Positions 26,467 to 34,195 of a stretch of 64,000 nucleotides of DNA are shown here, in pieces. Origin of the DNA: DATKEJ01 sp963768715. GTDB taxonomy: Bacteria; Bacteroidota; Rhodothermia; Rhodothermales; DATKEJ01. Position numbers and translations under genes: made by a program. How positions within the stretch are numbered: position 1 is the first letter of the stretch; each line of letters opens with the position of its first letter. The stretch spans positions 62,001 to 126,000 of the forward strand of contig CAVYJC010000006.1 in NCBI GenBank assembly GCA_963768715.1, written 5' to 3'. The notes below the pieces were generated by a model. It saw only the letters and a program-made list of their open reading frames with translations. It did not search any database and had not been told where the DNA came from.

Positions 26467-29400
26467 CTATTTGAGCAGGATCATCCGCCGCGTCTCGCTG
26501 AATCGCCCCGCCTCCAATCTGTAGAAATACAGACCGGAAGTAACTCCGTGCCCGTCGGCGGCATCCCATCGAACGTCGTACCGGCCGGGATTCATCTCAC
26601 GCGCAACCAACTGCTCCACGACCTGCCCGAGCACGTTCAATACGGTCAGGCGAACGAACGATCGCGAAGGGACGTCGAATTCGATGGTGGTTGAAGGATT
26701 GAACGGGTTGGGATAATTCTGGCGGAGCGCAAACGCAGTAGGGACCTCGTTGCCGTCCGTCGCTGTGTTCAGCTTGATGCTGATCGCGACCTCAGCCTGA
26801 TTGTCCGAGGCGAGCGAATCAGGACTGTCGGCCGTGATCGATGCCGAATTCATCACGGACGCCCCCGCAAACGCCTGCTGAGGTCGAGCCGCAAACGTTA
26901 CGATCATCGTGTCGGCTATCGAAAGATCCCCGAGCTGCACCGTGACCGTTCGATCCTGCGTTGCTCCGAAATCGGCGGCGTCATCGTCCGAAGCATCAGT
27001 CAGGAGCGTCCCGTTGAGCGTGATGGTCGCTGGAACGAAGGCCAGGCCGTCGGGCAGAGAGTCGGTAAGCACAACGGCAACAGCAGGCGACGGGCCATGA
27101 TTGGTCACCCTCAAGCGATATTGGATCATCCGCTCTGGGAGCGGCTCAGGATCGGACACCGTCTTGTCGATGGCAACGATATCGGCCTGCCCACCAAGAC
27201 CGGGATCGATGGTCCCCTCGACGCGAACGCGCGGCAATCCAGTGTTGACCCGCTGCAGATAGGTGGTCACCGCGTCGGCGTCCCCTCCCGCAAATCCATC
27301 GAGCATGAGGGTCGCCGAGTCACCGGATACAAGGACGTAGTCGTTGGCGGACGCTGTCGCATTGTTTCCAGCCAGCCCAAGCCGGAGTGAGCCAGACTTG
27401 GCCTCAACGAATATCCCCTCGAGCGCGTTTGTCAGAACCTCATTCTGAAACACCCTGGCGTGCAAATCTCCTGCCTGTCGCGCGACAAACTTTGCCGTGG
27501 AAGCGCCCGGGTTCTCAGTCGAGACCAAGACGGCCGTCGTATCGGTCTCCACGATGCTATTTCCAGTCAGCAGGAGATCGTCGATCTCGTAGGATTCGAT
27601 GCCCGTTCTGGCGTTGGTGATCGAGCTCTGGGTAATCTCGAGCTTCCCCCCGGCAAATGCTTTGATGCTTGCACTGTCGACGTTCTGTATGCTCAACCCC
27701 TTCAGTGTGACTTCACCGAAATGCTCCAAGTGCACGGCATCCGCTGCGATGTCCGATAGATCCATGTCACGCAAGGTGACTCTCGCGACGTCAGACGCAT
27801 CAACAGCCCGACCCGACATCCTTTCAATCCGCCCAGCTCGCCCTTCGGCGTCAATTCCTCCAACCTCGAACGAACCGCCCACATTGTTGAGCACGATGCC
27901 GGCATCAGCGCTATCCGCGGCCAATGAGTCGAGGTGCACGTTCGCAACGACATCTCGAAGGTCGACTGATCGTCCCCCCGCGGCCTTTACCGACCCCCTA
28001 TCGATAACAACGGAATCGATACCCTGGATCTTCATTCCGCCACCCACGGGATTCTCAATTCCCAGTCGTTGTACGTCCATTGTGCTGCCCGTGCTGTTCA
28101 GAATCGACAAACCGAAGGCAGAGTCTGCGCGCCCGATCGCGAGGTTGTCGAATGCGAGCCGTACGGCGGAATCTTCGACATTGAGTCCGTCGGACATTGT
28201 CGAATCGATGCGCGTCCGGCCACCGATCGAAAGCGAACCTGAAACGGAGACGAGTCGCAGGCCGTGGTTGCCTGATGCGGAGAGAGAGTCGAGGGTCGCA
28301 TCGAGCAAGACAGAACGGAGATCCAGCGCCGATCCACCGGTTTGAATCGTCCCGGAACCGATGTGCAGCTCACCGCCGTCGGCGATGACGAAACCTTGCC
28401 CGGCAGTTGAGGAGATGTTCACAAGCTCGAAACTCCGCCGTCCTGAAGCGCTCTCCTCAATCGTGACCGCAGTCCCTGAATCGGCGCCGAAGATGTGCAA
28501 TTCCGGAAACTCAACCTCCACCCCTCCGCCAGTGATACTGACTCCATTCCGGCCCGGGCTCGTAACGGTAACAGGAGTGAGCGCCGAGAGTCTGCCGTCG
28601 ACTGAGCGCAATCGAATGGCGTCGGCAAAAGCGCTGTCGCTGGAGACCGAGTCAAGAACGACGTCGACGGTCCCATTGCGGACGTCGATGACGCCGCCTT
28701 TCCCGCGGATGGTCACATCGGAAACGACGAGGCTCGACACCGAATCTCCATGGATTGCCACGCCGAGTGGTGTGTCGTCGATCATCAATCCGACGATCCG
28801 ATTATCCTGCGCCAATTCGATTGCGTTCAAAGAGTCGGAGATCAACACAGGCGCCTCGCTGATCGGGGGCGGATCTGCAAGCACATCAGAGTGCGGGGGC
28901 AGGCTGTATCCATCGGCCTGAAGCGCCGCCAGCATATCGATGCCTTGCCCGACAACGACCTGGCCGGAGTCAAGAACCAGGCCAGACTGGTACTCGGCAT
29001 TGCCGAATATGAGGATTGCATCGGAGGGCTTCGGCCCGGACGACGTTCCGTTTACCAGGGCCAGCGAGCGCAAGTCAGGGAAAGGAGCGGACCATCGACC
29101 TGAACCTGGACCCGACGCCGCCGCATTCACAAACCAGAGTGCGGGCCCGACTTGGATTGTCACAACGGCCGTGCTCACACCTCCCTTGCCGTCGGTGGCT
29201 GTATACGAGAACGAGTCCGTCCCCGAGAACCCGGGAGCGGGATCGTAGCTGAATCGACCGGTCGTATCCACCGCCACCGCTCCGCCCCGCTTGCTCGACT
29301 TCTCGGCATCGCTGACAATCGTCGCATCGATGTCGTTTGAGAGGAGTCCTTCGGATGCCGGGATGGTGATTTGAACGTTGCCCGCCGCCTCGAATTGATC

Positions 29401-30033
29401 TTCGGTGGCCACCAGTTGCGGTATCTCGAGAATGGGGAGGCCGTTCTTGTCGCCGCCTGCCAGATCGCAACGAGGTTGCAACTCGAAAAGCCGGCTGGTC
29501 GCGAACGCCAGCCACAAGCTTCCGGGGCCTAGCTCGGATCCTGGAATACGAACGATGACGACGTTCCCGGCGCGTGTTGCACTGAAGCTGCTCGTCGTAT
29601 CCGGAATCCATGCGCCGAGTGAATCGACGACGGATTTGGCGGTGCGGGTCGACACGGCGTCGCCGGAATAGCCGAAAAGCACGTTGCCCGCGTTGTCGAA
29701 ATGCCAATCACTTGAAGCGTCGGGATCAAATCCTGCGGGGTCAAAAGCAAGAATGCCCCCAGATACAGAGTCACCGGGGGCCGGATCACCACGAAACTCA
29801 ATCGTCGCGATGAGATCATCGTTTTGCTTCCTGATCTCGATCGAGATCACGTCCACTACGGCGGGGAGGAGCCCGGTCGTCGCCTTCCCGGTCGTACAGC
29901 TGATCGGATCGTCTATAGGGTCGCTGACCGACTGACCCGCTGCCGGCGCACTCCGGGCCATCAGTAGGACCGCCACCAAGCCCAAACGCCGAAACGTCCT
30001 CGTCAACCTCTTACCTGCACGCGTCCAATCCAC
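26467..30033 (-). CDS. Giant secreted parallel beta-helix protein with Ig-like, DUF11 and T9SS-type C-terminal domains
   Basis: 1188 residues. A signal peptide (about 1-34, AAGQS) leads to a beta-sandwich region. Next comes a cadherin-like/Ig repeat (about 225-300; SNDIDATIVSDAE, GFSGTDSFSYTATDGKGG). About 600 residues of short repeated turns follow (for example VVSDVTIRGKGGVIDVRN, LVNISSTAGQGFVIADGG), typical of right-handed parallel beta-helices. A DUF11 module (about 935-1060; IQYRLRVTNHGPSPAVAVVL, DSLPDGLAFVP) precedes the terminal NYPNPFNPST domain with VTSGLYFYRLEAG. The layout fits a fibrous surface adhesin or matrix protein; a polysaccharide-lyase activity of the helix cannot be excluded, but no catalytic motif is visible. 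It lies upstream of the CHRD gene on the same strand with a 246-bp gap. Confidence 0.85.
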   Translation of the reverse strand: MDWTRAGKRLTRTFRRLGLVAVLLMARSAPAAGQSVSDPIDDPISCTTGKATTGLLPAVVDVISIEIRKQNDDLIATIEFRGDPAPGDSVSGGILAFDPAGFDPDASSDWHFDNAGNVLFGYSGDAVSTRTAKSVVDSLGAWIPDTTSSFSATRAGNVVIVRIPGSELGPGSLWLAFATSRLFELQPRCDLAGGDKNGLPILEIPQLVATEDQFEAAGNVQITIPASEGLLSNDIDATIVSDAEKSSKRGGAVAVDTTGRFSYDPAPGFSGTDSFSYTATDGKGGVSTAVVTIQVGPALWFVNAAASGPGSGRWSAPFPDLRSLALVNGTSSGPKPSDAILIFGNAEYQSGLVLDSGQVVVGQGIDMLAALQADGYSLPPHSDVLADPPPISEAPVLISDSLNAIELAQDNRIVGLMIDDTPLGVAIHGDSVSSLVVSDVTIRGKGGVIDVRNGTVDVVLDSVSSDSAFADAIRLRSVDGRLSALTPVTVTSPGRNGVSITGGGVEVEFPELHIFGADSGTAVTIEESASGRRSFELVNISSTAGQGFVIADGGELHIGSGTIQTGGSALDLRSVLLDATLDSLSASGNHGLRLVSVSGSLSIGGRTRIDSTMSDGLNVEDSAVRLAFDNLAIGRADSAFGLSILNSTGSTMDVQRLGIENPVGGGMKIQGIDSVVIDRGSVKAAGGRSVDLRDVVANVHLDSLAADSADAGIVLNNVGGSFEVGGIDAEGRAGRIERMSGRAVDASDVARVTLRDMDLSDIAADAVHLEHFGEVTLKGLSIQNVDSASIKAFAGGKLEITQSSITNARTGIESYEIDDLLLTGNSIVETDTTAVLVSTENPGASTAKFVARQAGDLHARVFQNEVLTNALEGIFVEAKSGSLRLGLAGNNATASANDYVLVSGDSATLMLDGFAGGDADAVTTYLQRVNTGLPRVRVEGTIDPGLGGQADIVAIDKTVSDPEPLPERMIQYRLRVTNHGPSPAVAVVLTDSLPDGLAFVPATITLNGTLLTDASDDDAADFGATQDRTVTVQLGDLSIADTMIVTFAARPQQAFAGASVMNSASITADSPDSLASDNQAEVAISIKLNTATDGNEVPTAFALRQNYPNPFNPSTTIEFDVPSRSFVRLTVLNVLGQVVEQLVAREMNPGRYDVRWDAADGHGVTSGLYFYRLEAGRFSETRRMILLK

Positions 30034-30041
30034 ACAATAAG

Positions 30042-30060
30042 ACGGCCGTCGATCGGCCGT
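30042..30060 (-). terminator. GC-rich hairpin between the lone pilin-like gene and the beta-helix gene
   Basis: The arms ACGGCCG (30042-30048) and CGGCCGT (30054-30060) flank the loop TCGAT. The hairpin sits downstream of the minus-strand pilin-like gene and just upstream of the beta-helix gene start. A terminator, or alternatively an operator for the downstream gene, is possible. No T-run follows. Confidence 0.4.
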
Positions 30061-30215
30061 GCCTCAGATGCTAAAGATCAGACGGAAGAACCGGAAACGA
30101 AAGGCCCGGCGCAACATGGCGCGATAAACATTGATGAATCGGCCACGTGGAGTGGTCGTCCAAATGAAGTCTTCGACCGAAAACAGGTGTGCCGCTCAGG
30201 CAATCGAGCAACGAC

Positions 30216-30752
30216 TCATTTGCCACGCGACGGCGCTGCGATACGCCCGGAGCACTCGATAGGCTTATAGACCTGAGCAGGAAGCTCCGAGGCCAGGAAA
30301 TACCCGCCCTTGACTGCCATTTGACTGGTTACCGGTCCATCCTGGACCACGATCTGGTCGTCTGAAGCGCCGTGAACGACAACGATCACCCGGTTCTGCA
30401 TTTCCATATTTGTCCCGATAATCCGCAAGCCGGCGCCAATGGGTGTTATCGCATAGACGCCGTTGCTGTTTGAATAGCACCGGGGATAGCGATCAGCAGA
30501 GTACCCGATTGCGGTAAACGAGGCGCCGGAGTAATTGTCGGCGTCACTCTTCAGGACATCCGGACTACCACCGAGAACTTGCGGTGTGCTCTTCCAATTT
30601 TTCGCGTTAGAGGCAATCGAGATCGAATCGCGCAGAAGGCTGTCGAAATTCGAGTTCGTCATACCCTGAGCGAACAATTGTATTCCGACGACTATTGCGA
30701 TCGAGACAATAACGGCACCCAAGACCAGTAGCATAAGTCTTGTATGACCCAT
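30216..30752 (-). CDS. Single-pass pilin-like protein (type D of the local pilin-like set)
   Basis: 178 residues. The N-terminus MGHTRLMLLVLGAVIVSIAIVVGIQLF is one hydrophobic helix right after five residues. The rest is a beta-rich, Ser/Asn-rich soluble domain with four Cys or fewer. This is the gross architecture of type IV pilins and minor pseudopilins, but the prepilin-peptidase signature (G followed by FxxxE) is absent, so it may stay as an N-anchored membrane protein. The segment SLLRDSISIASNAKNW recalls the post-helix region of pilins. It is divergent from the A1-B1-C1 operon, and both share leader motifs. No confident family assignment; its membership in the locus is inferred from position, architecture and shared leader elements. 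Confidence 0.7.
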   Translation of the reverse strand: MGHTRLMLLVLGAVIVSIAIVVGIQLFAQGMTNSNFDSLLRDSISIASNAKNWKSTPQVLGGSPDVLKSDADNYSGASFTAIGYSADRYPRCYSNSNGVYAITPIGAGLRIIGTNMEMQNRVIVVVHGASDDQIVVQDGPVTSQMAVKGGYFLASELPAQVYKPIECSGRIAAPSRGK

Positions 30753-30759
30753 GAGAAGC

Positions 30760-30826
30760 GGAGGCTAGTAAGTGATTCGCGTCCTAATCATCGTGCGATG
30801 TTTTGGAGGCGCGGAGGCTAGTTAAT
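30760..30826 (-). promoter_or_regulatory. TAGCCTCC motif cluster in the leader of the minus-strand pilin-like gene
   Basis: Read on the minus strand, TAGCCTCC occurs at 30820-30813 and 30767-30760, with a GCGCCTCC between them (30812-30805). The first copy is preceded by ATTAAC, giving the AACTAGCC core found before the other pilin-like units. The leader copies lie 8-75 nt upstream of the start codon. Confidence 0.45.
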
Positions 30827-30856
30827 CACGATTCACACTGGGGTGAATGGAAAAGT

Positions 30857-30883
30857 GTAATAACGGAAAGGGGTTAAAGTCAA
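30857..30883 (-). promoter_or_regulatory. Candidate minus-strand promoter
   Basis: On the minus strand, TTGACT (30883-30878) is followed after 15 nt by TATTAC (30862-30857). The spacer is short for sigma70, so this is weak. It shares the TTGACTT start and the TATTA element with the plus-strand promoter. Confidence 0.3.
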
Positions 30884-30983
30884 TGTTTGCCAAGTTTTCG
30901 TGTATCAAAACGGATCCGTGGCGGAAACTTCCATGTGAAGTAGCCAACCTTCGTAATCCGCACCTGTATGTCTAAAAGAACAT

Positions 30984-31013
30984 TTGACTTCCGTCAACGG
31001 ATTTCACTATTAT
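30984..31013 (+). promoter_or_regulatory. Candidate sigma70-like promoter of the A1-B1-C1 operon
   Basis: TTGACT at 30984-30989 and TATTAT at 31008-31013 are separated by 18 nt. The -35 box is the left arm of the small inverted repeat TTGAC/GTCAA. Transcription would begin near 31020, giving a 5' leader of about 255 nt before the A1 start. Confidence 0.5.
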
Positions 31014-31150
31014 CATAAACCGTGCGTACTACACGCGTGAAGATAGAGCGCGGTAAACAGCCGGACTCCACCGCCGGCCTCTTTGCTTCGTTGTGCTGGA
31101 TTGGATGTGTCGTACGACGGAGCAACCGTGGAATTTGAACGTAGTTAAAC

Positions 31151-31236
31151 AAGCCTCCGAGACGCTAAGCCTCCAAAACTAGCCTCAGTATCGGACTCTT
31201 GTCGCTTGCCTCAGGCTACAAGGGACTCTAGCCTCC
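31151..31236 (+). promoter_or_regulatory. AGCCTCC motif cluster in the A1-B1-C1 leader
   Basis: AAGCCTCC occurs at 31151-31158 and 31167-31174, TAGCCTCA at 31180-31187 (within AAACTAGCC) and TAGCCTCC at 31229-31236. A related TTGCCTCA lies at 31206-31213. All are on the sense strand downstream of the likely transcription start. CCTCC is also the anti-Shine-Dalgarno sequence, so these copies could pair with GGAGG-type sites. Confidence 0.45.
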
Positions 31237-31276
31237 TGTGGTATCGACAGGGGTCTGCCAATAATGGTATCGACCC

Positions 31277-31975
31277 ATGACGCAACTTATTTATGCGGTT
31301 TCCGCTCTGGGAATCGTAGGTGTCTTCGCTTTTATGATGCAGCGTTCCAGTCTGTCGAGCGAGCAGACTATGTACACCAACGAGGTGAGATCGCTGCTGA
31401 TGAGCGTCGCTCGCGACGTCGCGGACGATCTGAACCGCCGGGATCTCCCCTTCGACGAAGCTACGAATGAAGCGGTCGGACCGCAGCCGCCCACCTATCC
31501 GATGGTTCATGACCCGAGCGAGCTAACTGATGAATCGAATTTCGGGGGGTGTGGTGTTCCGACAGCCTGCGCGGACTTAGACGACTTTGACGGTATGCCG
31601 TTATCCGGTGAACGCGACGGCGTGCCATACAGCGGCAAAATCCATATACGCTACGTTGACCAGGACAATCCCAAAGACCCTCCGGCTACGGGTAAGTCGT
31701 GGGCGAAGGAGGTGTCCGTCACGGTCAAGTCGCCCGCCGTTATGATCGGCAACGACTCGGCTGCCGTAAGCTTCAACATGGTCGTCGCTTACCCACGGTT
31801 TACTGACTACAGTGTTGGCGCCATGGGTGGTGGTGGCGGTGGTGGAACTGGTGGCGGAACGAGTGGTGGATCGAGTGGCGGCGGAAATGGCGGCGGAAAT
31901 GGCGGCGGAAATGGCGGTGGCAACGGCGGCGGCAACGGCGGTGGAAATGGCGGTGGAAATGGCCGTGGCAACTAG
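31277..31975 (+). CDS. Pilin-like protein A1 with poly-(Gly-Gly-Gly-Asn) tail
   Basis: 232 residues. The N-terminal helix (MTQLIYAVSALGIVGVFAFMMQRS) begins at the start codon with no leader and no prepilin cleavage motif. TNEVRSLLMSVARDVADDLNRRDLPFDE follows in a form recalling the minor pilin PilV. A beta-rich domain (about 70-180) ends at VVAYPRFTDYSVG. The last 50 residues are almost pure glycine, ending in eight perfect-phase GGGN units encoded by 12-bp tandem repeats (31877-31972). A1 is the paralogue of A2 at 34196, which lacks this tail. B1 starts 15 nt after the stop. The role is likely assembly into a surface filament or trans-envelope complex, by analogy only. Confidence 0.75.
   Translation: MTQLIYAVSALGIVGVFAFMMQRSSLSSEQTMYTNEVRSLLMSVARDVADDLNRRDLPFDEATNEAVGPQPPTYPMVHDPSELTDESNFGGCGVPTACADLDDFDGMPLSGERDGVPYSGKIHIRYVDQDNPKDPPATGKSWAKEVSVTVKSPAVMIGNDSAAVSFNMVVAYPRFTDYSVGAMGGGGGGGTGGGTSGGSSGGGNGGGNGGGNGGGNGGGNGGGNGGGNGRGN
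31877..31972 (+). repeat. 12-bp tandem repeat encoding (GGGN)8
   Basis: There are eight in-frame 12-bp units of the form GGC GGx GGx AAY, the last changed to GGC CGT GGC AAC. They form the C-terminal tail of A1 directly before its stop codon. Such arrays change length easily by slippage in 12-nt steps, keeping frame. Confidence 0.85.
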
Positions 31976-31990
31976 CACAGGAGAATCGCC

Positions 31991-32587
31991 ATGGGCAACT
32001 GGTTTGGACATATTATCGCCATCTTCGTCGCCGGCGTGGTGCTCTTCATCATCGCCAGCGTGAACATGCGGGTTCAGCAATCGGCGATCTCGTCGGTTCA
32101 GTATCGTGCAGGGAAAACCGAGACGATGGATCTCATGAGCCTGATGGATCGTGATTTTCGAAACATCGGTTCGAACTACCCCAACTTCGACCTTCCTATC
32201 GATAGTGCGATAACGGGTCTCGACACGACCGCCAGTCCGAAGTTCTTCGAGTTTCGTGGACAGAAAGAGCCTGGCCTCGCACCGCAGACCATTCGCTACG
32301 AATGGAGTGAGATTGGCACCGTAGTCGTCCGAGACACTGTGCGTACGGCGTATCAGGTAAAGCGATACGTAGACGGGGCCCTGTCGGCGTCCAGCGGCGG
32401 CAAGGTGACACGGTTCGACATCGGCCTGCTCACCTCCGACGGCATGCCGATCGCATCCCCGGCCGACGCGCGACAGATCGCGGTCAAGCTCAGCCTCGTT
32501 TCCGGACTCGGAAAGAGTTCAGCGATAGAGCAAACCGACTGGAATACGATCATTCGTCCGATTGCTCTCGCAAAGGAAGATTTTTGA
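31991..32587 (+). CDS. Pilin-like protein B1 (PilW-like)
   Basis: 198 residues with an AGGAGA ribosome-binding site about 7 nt before the ATG. The N-terminal helix (MGNWFGHIIAIFVAGVVLFIIASVN) is followed by MRVQQSAISSVQYRAGKTETMDLMSLMDRDFRNIGSNYPNF. The DRDFRNIGSxYPNF segment is shared exactly with B2 and is reminiscent of PilW-type minor pilins, in which a helix is followed by an R-xx-G motif. The C-terminal parts RQIxVxLSxVSxLG and DWxTxIRPxALA are also shared with B2. The prepilin-peptidase motif is absent. The central gene of the A-B-C operon, 15 nt after A1 and 28 nt before C1. Confidence 0.75.
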   Translation: MGNWFGHIIAIFVAGVVLFIIASVNMRVQQSAISSVQYRAGKTETMDLMSLMDRDFRNIGSNYPNFDLPIDSAITGLDTTASPKFFEFRGQKEPGLAPQTIRYEWSEIGTVVVRDTVRTAYQVKRYVDGALSASSGGKVTRFDIGLLTSDGMPIASPADARQIAVKLSLVSGLGKSSAIEQTDWNTIIRPIALAKEDF

Positions 32588-32615
32588 CTTTTGTTAATCT
32601 CCGGGAGATAGTCCT

Positions 32616-33836
32616 ATGGGACAATTTGCATACCTGATGCTGGCTGCGTTTATCGTCACGGGCGCCATGTTCCTGTTTGGCCAACAACAGGACACGATGG
32701 TGGCTGACAAGCAGCTGAATTATTTCCAGTTCAAAGATGAAGCGCGTGCTGCGGCACACTCAGGCTTTAACATCACCCTTGGCAACCTGGCCCGAGATAC
32801 GGACCCTTGGGTCGATTCGACTCGATATCGCCTCCCCTTGACGAGTTACGAGCGCGCAACCTACAAAACGACGGTGATACCCTCAGGCACTCCGCTCGGT
32901 GACACGGTCGACGTAATCGCAAAGGGTTTCAAGAGCTATATCAATCGCCTTGGCAAAGGCGACGACACGACCCACACGATTCAGGCGAGAGTCGTTCGCG
33001 GTGTTCACCATGGCTCTATTCCGCCCGGATTTCGGAACGCCCTCATGTCCGACCTGGATCTGACACTGCAAGGGGATATGTCGATCACCTCGCTCTATCC
33101 AGGAGAAAATGCCTCGGTCCACTCGAACGGGACCCTGCGGACGATCGGAAACAGTTATCTCGTCGAAGGATATGGAACCTACACAACGGGCATAGACGAT
33201 CATCACCCGGACGGCTGGCAACCGAACAATGACTGGAATGGAGCAGCCGGCAATACGTTCTATCGCGACTCGATCCCCTTGCCTATACCGGACTGGGATG
33301 CCTGGCTGAACAATGCTACCTACTACGTGAGTGGCGATTTCGAGATAAACGGAAACACTTTTTCCTATAGCGACTTCGCGGCCTGGGCTACGGCGGAAGG
33401 AGTACCCGAGCGTGGCGTCGCTGACGCGCCGTTTATCCTTTACATAGATGGCAATTTGACGCTGAAGAACCGGATTGAGATGACCGGCTACGGAATCCTT
33501 GCGGTCCGCGGCGACCTCGTAATGGAGCCGAATGGCTCTGACGGCGGATTTATCGGACAGGTCGAGGAATACAATACGACGGCCGGCCTTTTCGCCCACG
33601 GAGACATCGACATCCAGGGCAATGCGATCATCACCGGTACCCTTTTCTCGGAACAGTTGATCCAGTTCCGAGGAACGCCCACCATAACCGGAGGCGTGAT
33701 AGCAAAAGAGTCCGAGTTCGATGGAGGAGGCACACCCAACATCACCTGGGTCGGCCCCGGAGCCGGACTGATCGACGAGGGCTTCCCCTACGATGACCCA
33801 ATCGGGCCGGTGATCGTGGCGTACGCCGAATGGTGA
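32616..33836 (+). CDS. Pilin-like protein C1 (PilX-like N-terminus, beta-helix body, conserved AYAEW end)
   Basis: 406 residues. The N-terminal helix (MGQFAYLMLAAFIVTGAMFLFGQQQ) and the following FKDEARAAAHSGFNITLGNLA segment match the layout of PilX-type minor pilins. The body (about 130-390) has repeated short strands (LTLQGDMSITSLYPGENASV, IDIQGNAIITGTLFSEQL, IQFRGTPTITGGVIA) typical of a parallel beta-helix or bactofilin-like solenoid. It ends IGPVIVAYAEW, the same 11 residues as C2. The three C proteins share NDWNG(A/S)A, RDSIPLP and IPPGFR blocks. The prepilin cleavage motif is absent. A heptameric repeat follows the stop. Confidence 0.77.
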   Translation: MGQFAYLMLAAFIVTGAMFLFGQQQDTMVADKQLNYFQFKDEARAAAHSGFNITLGNLARDTDPWVDSTRYRLPLTSYERATYKTTVIPSGTPLGDTVDVIAKGFKSYINRLGKGDDTTHTIQARVVRGVHHGSIPPGFRNALMSDLDLTLQGDMSITSLYPGENASVHSNGTLRTIGNSYLVEGYGTYTTGIDDHHPDGWQPNNDWNGAAGNTFYRDSIPLPIPDWDAWLNNATYYVSGDFEINGNTFSYSDFAAWATAEGVPERGVADAPFILYIDGNLTLKNRIEMTGYGILAVRGDLVMEPNGSDGGFIGQVEEYNTTAGLFAHGDIDIQGNAIITGTLFSEQLIQFRGTPTITGGVIAKESEFDGGGTPNITWVGPGAGLIDEGFPYDDPIGPVIVAYAEW

Positions 33837-33841
33837 CGGGT

Positions 33842-34001
33842 AACACCGAATACCAAACTTCAAACACCGAACTTTGGGTGAGGCAGGTCGGAGGCGGCCT
33901 CCTAACACCGAACACCAAATATCAAACACCGAACTTTGGGTGAGGCAGCCTTCGATTGCCAGGTTCTCCAGTTTGGTGTTTGATATTTGGTGTTTGATGT
34001 T
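33842..34001. repeat. Heptameric repeat element with inverted partner
   Basis: Two direct blocks of five heptamers each (33842-33876 and 33904-33938) use the words AACACCG, AATACCA/AACACCA, AACTTCA/AATATCA and AACTTTG. Both end GGTGAGGCAG. A third block at 33969-34001 is the reverse complement (AACATCA, AACACCA, AATATCA). The blocks can fold into a long stem with an internal loop. Confidence 0.8.
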
Positions 34002-34044
34002 ATTATTGCATCTGGCAACTCCCTGTTTTACATTCATATCGAGG

Positions 34045-34055
34045 TAACTAGCCCC
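34045..34055 (+). promoter_or_regulatory. AACTAGCC leader motif of the A2-B2-C2 operon
   Basis: TAACTAGCCCC lies 143 nt upstream of the A2 start; a related TTTAGCCACC follows at 34062. The AACTAGCC core is shared with the other pilin-like leaders. Confidence 0.4.
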
Positions 34056-34195
34056 AGAAGGTTTAGCCACCCTATGGACCTCTGGAGCAGTGGAGTCCCG
34101 GCAGGAGGTGCTCGGGGCAGTGAGGCAGGTGAGGCTCGTGGCGAATCTCCTGGACAGTAGCAACCAGGGGAGATTTCCCTTAATTCGAGAGATCG

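Larger units (their letters stand above)
30753..31276. other. 524-bp divergent control region of the pilin-like locus
   Basis: No gene is seen in this stretch. It holds a sigma70-like plus-strand promoter (30984-31013), a weaker minus-strand candidate (30857-30883) and clusters of the octamer TAGCCTCC/AAGCCTCC on the coding strand of both leaders. The resulting plus-strand leader would be about 255 nt, long enough for a structured regulatory RNA. I could not match it to a riboswitch class. Confidence 0.6.
33837..34195. other. 359-bp spacer between the two A-B-C operons
   Basis: It holds two direct copies of a heptameric-repeat block with an inverted third copy (33842-34001) and then the leader of the second operon, with TAACTAGCC at 34045-34053. 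No coding region was recognised. Confidence 0.7.

Noticed and set aside
26009..26524. Plus-strand frame of 171 codons between the two giant surface protein genes
   Set aside because: It overlaps the 5' end of one gene and the 3' end of the other on the opposite strand, with no motif; likely chance.
31141..31236. c-di-GMP-I (GEMM) riboswitch in the A1 leader
   Set aside because: GACGCTAAGCCTCC resembles part of the GEMM core, but the preceding CACAGGGCAAACC-like half and the expected paired stems were not found.
32883..34163. Minus-strand frame of 426 codons across C1 and the heptamer element
   Set aside because: It runs antisense through C1 and then through repeats; composition is unlike any protein domain.
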